From CAIWXH01 sp964555675 (GTDB lineage: Bacteria; Chloroflexota; Chloroflexia; Chloroflexales; Chloroflexaceae), in contig CAZKTU010000205.1 in the NCBI GenBank assembly GCA_964555675.1, positions 1-12,453 on the forward strand: 12,453 nt of DNA, read 5' to 3'. Shown one piece after another: positions 9,806 to 12,453 of the stretch. The position numbers and the translations under genes were made by a program. Below the pieces are notes generated by a model. The model was not told where the DNA came from. It worked only from the letters and a program-made list of their open reading frames with translations, and did no database searches. The number at the start of each line of letters is the position of its first letter. Positions within the stretch are counted from its first letter, which is position 1.

Positions 9806-9811
9806 GGGAGG
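9804..9811 (+). promoter_or_regulatory. Strong Shine-Dalgarno site for the second sarcosine-oxidase-type gene
   Basis: AAGGGAGG overlaps the stop codon of paralogue 1 and lies 5 nt before ATG 9817. It is the most consensus-like ribosome site I found in the window and fixes the start of paralogue 2. Confidence 0.75.
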
Positions 9812-9816
9812 CCCCA

Positions 9817-10971
9817 ATGAGCGAGATGTACCACACGATTGTCCTCGGCCTCGGCGCCATGGGCAGCGCCACGGCCTATCACCTCGCCCGCCGCGGCAAG
9901 CGGGTCCTCGGCCTCGAGCGCTTCACGCCCACCCACAGCCTCGGCTCTAGCCACGGCGAGTCGCGCATCATCCGCCTGGCCTACTACGAAGACCCCGCCT
10001 ACGTGCCGCTGCTCAAGCGGGCCTACGAGCTCTGGCAAGAGCTGGACGGCAGCGCGGGCGAGCCGGTGCTCAAGATCACCGGCGGGATCATGATCGGCGA
10101 GGGCGACTCGATCCGCATCGTGCGCGGCGCCACCCGCAGCGCCCAGGAGCACGGCCTGCCCCACGAGATCCTCGACGCCCGCGACATCCGCCGGCGCTTC
10201 CCCCAGTTCCAGGTGCCCGACGGCGGCATCGGCCTCTACGAGAATATCGGCGGCATCGTCTTCCCCGAGGCCGCCATTCGCGCTCACCTGCGCGGCGCCG
10301 AGGCCGCCGGGGCGACCCTGCGCTTCGAGGAGCCCGCCCTCAGCTGGGAGGCCGCGCCCAGCGGCGACCGCGTCACCGTCACCACGCCCAACGGCACCTA
10401 CGAGGCCGAGCGCCTCGTCGTCGCCGCTGGGGCCTACGCCCCCGCCCTGCTCGCCGACGCGGGGCTGCCCTTCACCGTGCAGCGCAACGTGCTCTACTGG
10501 TTCCAGATCACCAGCCGCCGCGAGCTGTTCAGCCCCGAGCGCTGCCCGATCTTCATCTGGGAGCTGCCCGACGGCCGCTCGACCTACGGCTTCCCCGAGC
10601 TCGCCGGCGGCACCCTGGGGGCCAAGATCGCTTTCCACAACTATGGCCCCCTGGTGACGCCCGAGACGATCGACCGCGTGGTGCACCCCGAAGAGGTCGC
10701 CGGCATCCGCGCCTTCACCTCCGAGCGCATGCCCGACATCGCCCAGGGCGAGCTGATCGCCACGGCCACCTGCATGTACACGCTCACGCCCGACCAGCAC
10801 TTCGTGATGGATGCCCACCCGCACCACCCGCAGGTGCTGATCTGCTCGCCCTGCTCGGGCCACGGCTACAAGATGGCCAGCGCCGTCGGCGAGGTCATGG
10901 CCGACCTGGCCGAGGCCGGCGCGACCCGCCACCCGATCGCGCCCTTCAGGGCCGGCCGCTTCGCCGCATGA
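9817..10971 (+). CDS. Monomeric sarcosine oxidase/N-methyl-L-tryptophan oxidase-type FAD enzyme, paralogue 2
   Basis: A complete 384-residue DAO-fold flavoenzyme, close to the 370-390 typical of the family. Residues 8-16 carry the dinucleotide strand and G11-x-G13-x-x-G16. SSHGESRIIRLAYYEDPAY (44-62) includes the flavin-contact arginines R50 and R53. K270 and H274 match the Lys/His pair of monomeric sarcosine oxidase (K265/H269). Cys319 in ATCMYTLTPD is the expected 8-alpha-S-cysteinyl FAD site, and K352 in GHGYKM fits the substrate-carboxylate lysine. The predicted reaction is oxidative demethylation or oxidation of a secondary amino acid with O2. The start follows a strong AAGGGAGG 5 nt upstream. 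The stop overlaps the next start as ATGA, so it is coupled to the ATP-grasp gene. Active-site conservation is better here than in paralogue 1, so this copy is the better candidate for true N-methyl amino acid oxidation. Confidence 0.95.
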   Translation: MSEMYHTIVLGLGAMGSATAYHLARRGKRVLGLERFTPTHSLGSSHGESRIIRLAYYEDPAYVPLLKRAYELWQELDGSAGEPVLKITGGIMIGEGDSIRIVRGATRSAQEHGLPHEILDARDIRRRFPQFQVPDGGIGLYENIGGIVFPEAAIRAHLRGAEAAGATLRFEEPALSWEAAPSGDRVTVTTPNGTYEAERLVVAAGAYAPALLADAGLPFTVQRNVLYWFQITSRRELFSPERCPIFIWELPDGRSTYGFPELAGGTLGAKIAFHNYGPLVTPETIDRVVHPEEVAGIRAFTSERMPDIAQGELIATATCMYTLTPDQHFVMDAHPHHPQVLICSPCSGHGYKMASAVGEVMADLAEAGATRHPIAPFRAGRFAA

Positions 10972-12344
10972 GCGCCCCGAGCGCCCCCGCGCCCGCCGAG
11001 CTGCGCGCGCGCATGGCGGCGACGGGCATCGGCTACGCCGGGATCGACGGGCCGTGGTGGCTTCCCGCCACGGCCCCCTTCGCGCTACCCGCTGCCGTTC
11101 AGGCCGAGCTCGGGCGGATCGCCACGGCCGTCTTTCGGCTCTTCGATGCGGTGGTCGCTCTCTACCGCACCCCCGCGGGCGCCGCCTGCGGCCTCGACGC
11201 GCTGCTCGAGCACAAGGTCCCGCCGGCGATCTTGCGGCTCCACAGCAGGGCCCCCGTGCTGGCGGTGCGCCCCGACTTCCAGCTCGTGCCGCTACCGACG
11301 GGGGCGGGCTACCAGTTGGTCGCCACCGAGCTCGAGCTCTGCCCATCGGCCCAGGGCTATGCCCACGCCATGCAGCTCGGCTACGGCCTGGCCCCCGACC
11401 TCGTGCGCGGCCTCGCCGAGCTGCTCGCCGGGCGCGAGTTGCTGGTGCTGGTCACGGGCCGCTGGAGCGAGTTCCTCTTTGACCAGCTGGCCCTCTGCCG
11501 GGCCCTGGCCGAACATGGGGCGCGCGCCCGTGTGCTCTGCGACCCGCCCCTCGCGCAGATCGCCGCCGAGGTGGCCCGTGGCGAGCGCTGGCGGCCGCCC
11601 ATGTTCGGGGTCAGCACGCTGCCCGCGGGCTGGGACCCCGACCTCATGGGGCGGATCGCACGGCACGGGCTGGGGCCGCACCTCTACACGGCCGACGCCG
11701 AGTGGCCGCAGGAGGTCGGCGATGCGTTCGTCTTCCGCTTCGGCTACTTCGACTGCTTCGCCCCTGCGCGCCTCGATCTGATGCGGCGCTGGGAGCAGGC
11801 CGGCGCGAGCTTCCTCAACCCCACGGCTTTCATCCTGGAGAGCAAGGCCGTGCTCGCGGCCCTGGGGCTGCCCGAGGTGCGCGCCCGCATCGCGGCCGCC
11901 GACCCGGCGGCCCTGGCGACCCTCGACCGCTGCATCCCCGCGACCCTGCTGCTGCGCCCCGAGCTGGCCGAGCGTCTGCTGCGCGAGCGCGAGGGCTGGG
12001 TGCTCAAGTTCGCCGGCTACGACCAGGCCGGCGGGGCTTGGGGCGGGCGTAGCCTGCAGGTGGGCGCGCTGCACACCCCCGCCACTTGGGCCGAGGTCGT
12101 CGCCGCCTACCTGGAGCTGCCCTGGCCCGTGGTCGCCCAGCGCGCCGCGCCCTCGGCCGGAATTGACATAAGCTATTTCGGCGAGACGGGGTCGCCCGCC
12201 GTGCTGCGCGGCGCCACCAGACTGCGCTGCTACATGCTGCGGGGGGCTACGTCCGGGGCCTACGGGGCGCACCTGACCGTCTCGGGCGGCCCCGGTGTCT
12301 CGGAGGCCACCGACGCGGTGCAGGCGCCAGTCGCGTTCGAGTGA
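10968..12344 (+). CDS. ATP-grasp-like ligase of unknown substrate (circularly permuted/glutathionylspermidine-synthase-like)
   Basis: A 458-residue protein with no close family I can name. Several stretches look like an ATP-grasp ligase. LAVRPDFQLVPL (98-109) followed by ATELELCPSAQGY (119-131) resembles the R-x-D...E...P...G pattern of permuted ATP-grasp proteins. VLVTGRWSEFLFDQLALCRAL (160-180) with ARVLCDPP looks like an inserted Rossmann-type part. FLNPTAFILESKAVLAALG (282-300) matches the NP...sK segment before the nucleotide site. WVLKFAGYDQAGGAWGGRS (344-362) looks like the lysine and glycine-rich loop, and WPVVAQRA (386-393) like the nucleotide-binding strand. ATP-grasp enzymes make amide or peptide bonds through acyl phosphates. 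The start overlaps the oxidase stop (ATGA), so it belongs to the amine unit. The assignment rests on weak motifs; the substrate is unknown. Confidence 0.65.
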   Translation: MSAPSAPAPAELRARMAATGIGYAGIDGPWWLPATAPFALPAAVQAELGRIATAVFRLFDAVVALYRTPAGAACGLDALLEHKVPPAILRLHSRAPVLAVRPDFQLVPLPTGAGYQLVATELELCPSAQGYAHAMQLGYGLAPDLVRGLAELLAGRELLVLVTGRWSEFLFDQLALCRALAEHGARARVLCDPPLAQIAAEVARGERWRPPMFGVSTLPAGWDPDLMGRIARHGLGPHLYTADAEWPQEVGDAFVFRFGYFDCFAPARLDLMRRWEQAGASFLNPTAFILESKAVLAALGLPEVRARIAAADPAALATLDRCIPATLLLRPELAERLLREREGWVLKFAGYDQAGGAWGGRSLQVGALHTPATWAEVVAAYLELPWPVVAQRAAPSAGIDISYFGETGSPAVLRGATRLRCYMLRGATSGAYGAHLTVSGGPGVSEATDAVQAPVAFE

Positions 12345-12360
12345 GCGCTGGATATGGAAA

Positions 12361-12395
12361 AGGGAGAGCGAGGGGCCTTGCCCCTCGCTCTCCCT
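12361..12395. terminator. Strong hairpin, probable bidirectional terminator between convergent genes
   Basis: A perfect 15-bp inverted repeat: left arm 12361-12375 (AGGGAGAGCGAGGGG), loop CCTTG (12376-12380), right arm 12381-12395 (CCCCTCGCTCTCCCT). It begins 17 nt after the ATP-grasp stop and 12 nt before the end of the convergent ssb gene. Neither side has a long U-run, but the minus strand continues with TTTCC and the plus strand with CTTC. Position and stability suggest that it ends transcription from both directions. Confidence 0.85.
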
Positions 12396-12406
12396 CTTCA
12401 ACCACC

Positions 12407-12453
12407 CTAGAACGGGATATCGTCGTCGCTCTCGATCGGCTGGGGCTGATTGC
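12407..12453 (-). CDS. ssb: Single-stranded DNA-binding protein, C-terminal tail only
   Basis: Reading the minus strand from the window edge gives NQPQPIESDDDIPF followed by TAG (complement of 12407-12409). A Gln/Pro-rich linker ending in the acidic tip DDDIPF is the hallmark of bacterial SSB; this tip binds RecQ, exonuclease I, PriA and other repair and replication partners. Only 14 residues fit in the window, and the DNA-binding OB domain lies beyond its right edge. It is convergent with the ATP-grasp gene and shares the hairpin terminator, so it marks the end of the accessory region and the start of core genes. Confidence 0.88.
   Translation of the reverse strand, partial: NQPQPIESDDDIPF

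Noticed and set aside
6889..10971. One continuous open frame of about 1360 codons spanning the methyltransferase and the second sarcosine-oxidase-type gene, suggesting a giant fusion protein
   Set aside because: It crosses a 100-N gap of unknown true length, and the stretch between the two real genes is low-complexity Arg/Pro/Ala read in the wrong frame of paralogue 1, which is itself a clear FAD enzyme.
7099..11346. Very long open frames on the minus strand opposite the methyltransferase, oxidase and ATP-grasp genes, and similar ones at 3676-4548, 4856-5947 and 5944-6810
   Set aside because: In DNA of about 70% GC, codons ending in G or C leave the antisense frame free of stops. The products are rich in Gly, Ala, His, Arg and Asp without motifs, and the plus-strand genes are certain.

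Overview
The window is a GC-rich (roughly 70% by eye), densely coded bacterial segment. Two 100-N blocks (3077-3176 and 8544-8643) mark scaffold joins, so it comes from a draft or metagenomic assembly. The gene content is catabolic and bacterial: a peptide-type ABC transporter ATPase, GMC and sarcosine-oxidase-type flavoenzymes, an MttB-family methyltransferase, a mandelate-racemase-type enolase-superfamily enzyme, a lipobox lipoprotein and an SSB tail. A GC-rich Chloroflexota-like or similar environmental bacterium fits, but this is an inference from style and gene mix; no rRNA or other marker is present apart from the last residues of SSB.

Layout: (1) 1-287, the C-terminal end of a GMC (choline-dehydrogenase-like) oxidoreductase. 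(2) 303-2414, a single-chain fusion of two Opp/Dpp-type ABC ATPases, followed 2 nt later by a CBS-pair/ACT-like regulatory protein that runs into the first gap; these three genes look like one transcription unit. (3) 3182-3604 on the minus strand, a small lipoprotein, convergent with the CBS gene and divergent from the next unit. (4) 3664-6873, a tight three-gene unit: iron-type alcohol dehydrogenase, mandelate-racemase-type enzyme, and a GHMP-fold protein resembling beta-ribofuranosylaminobenzene 5'-phosphate synthase. (5) 6874-7050, a non-coding spacer with a nested inverted repeat built on GACCAA units. (6) 7051-12344, a second unit: a non-pyrrolysine MttB-family methyltransferase, two different monomeric sarcosine-oxidase-type flavoenzymes with the covalent-FAD cysteine, and an ATP-grasp-like ligase. 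(7) 12361-12395, a strong hairpin terminator between the ligase gene and the convergent 3' end of an ssb gene whose product ends DDDIPF.

Taken together, the window looks like an uptake-and-degradation locus for small organic nitrogen compounds, probably N-methylated amines or betaine-like or opine-like molecules. The ABC ATPase would power import. MttB and the two amine oxidases would remove methyl groups or oxidise secondary amines. The GMC enzyme, the Fe-ADH and the enolase-superfamily enzyme would handle alcohol and hydroxy-acid parts. The ATP-grasp protein would form an amide bond on a substrate or product. No gene here identifies the substrate, and no corrinoid protein for MttB is visible in the window. 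The pairing of MttB, two different DAO-fold oxidases and an unassigned ATP-grasp ligase, next to a beta-RFAP-synthase-like gene, is the most interesting part.
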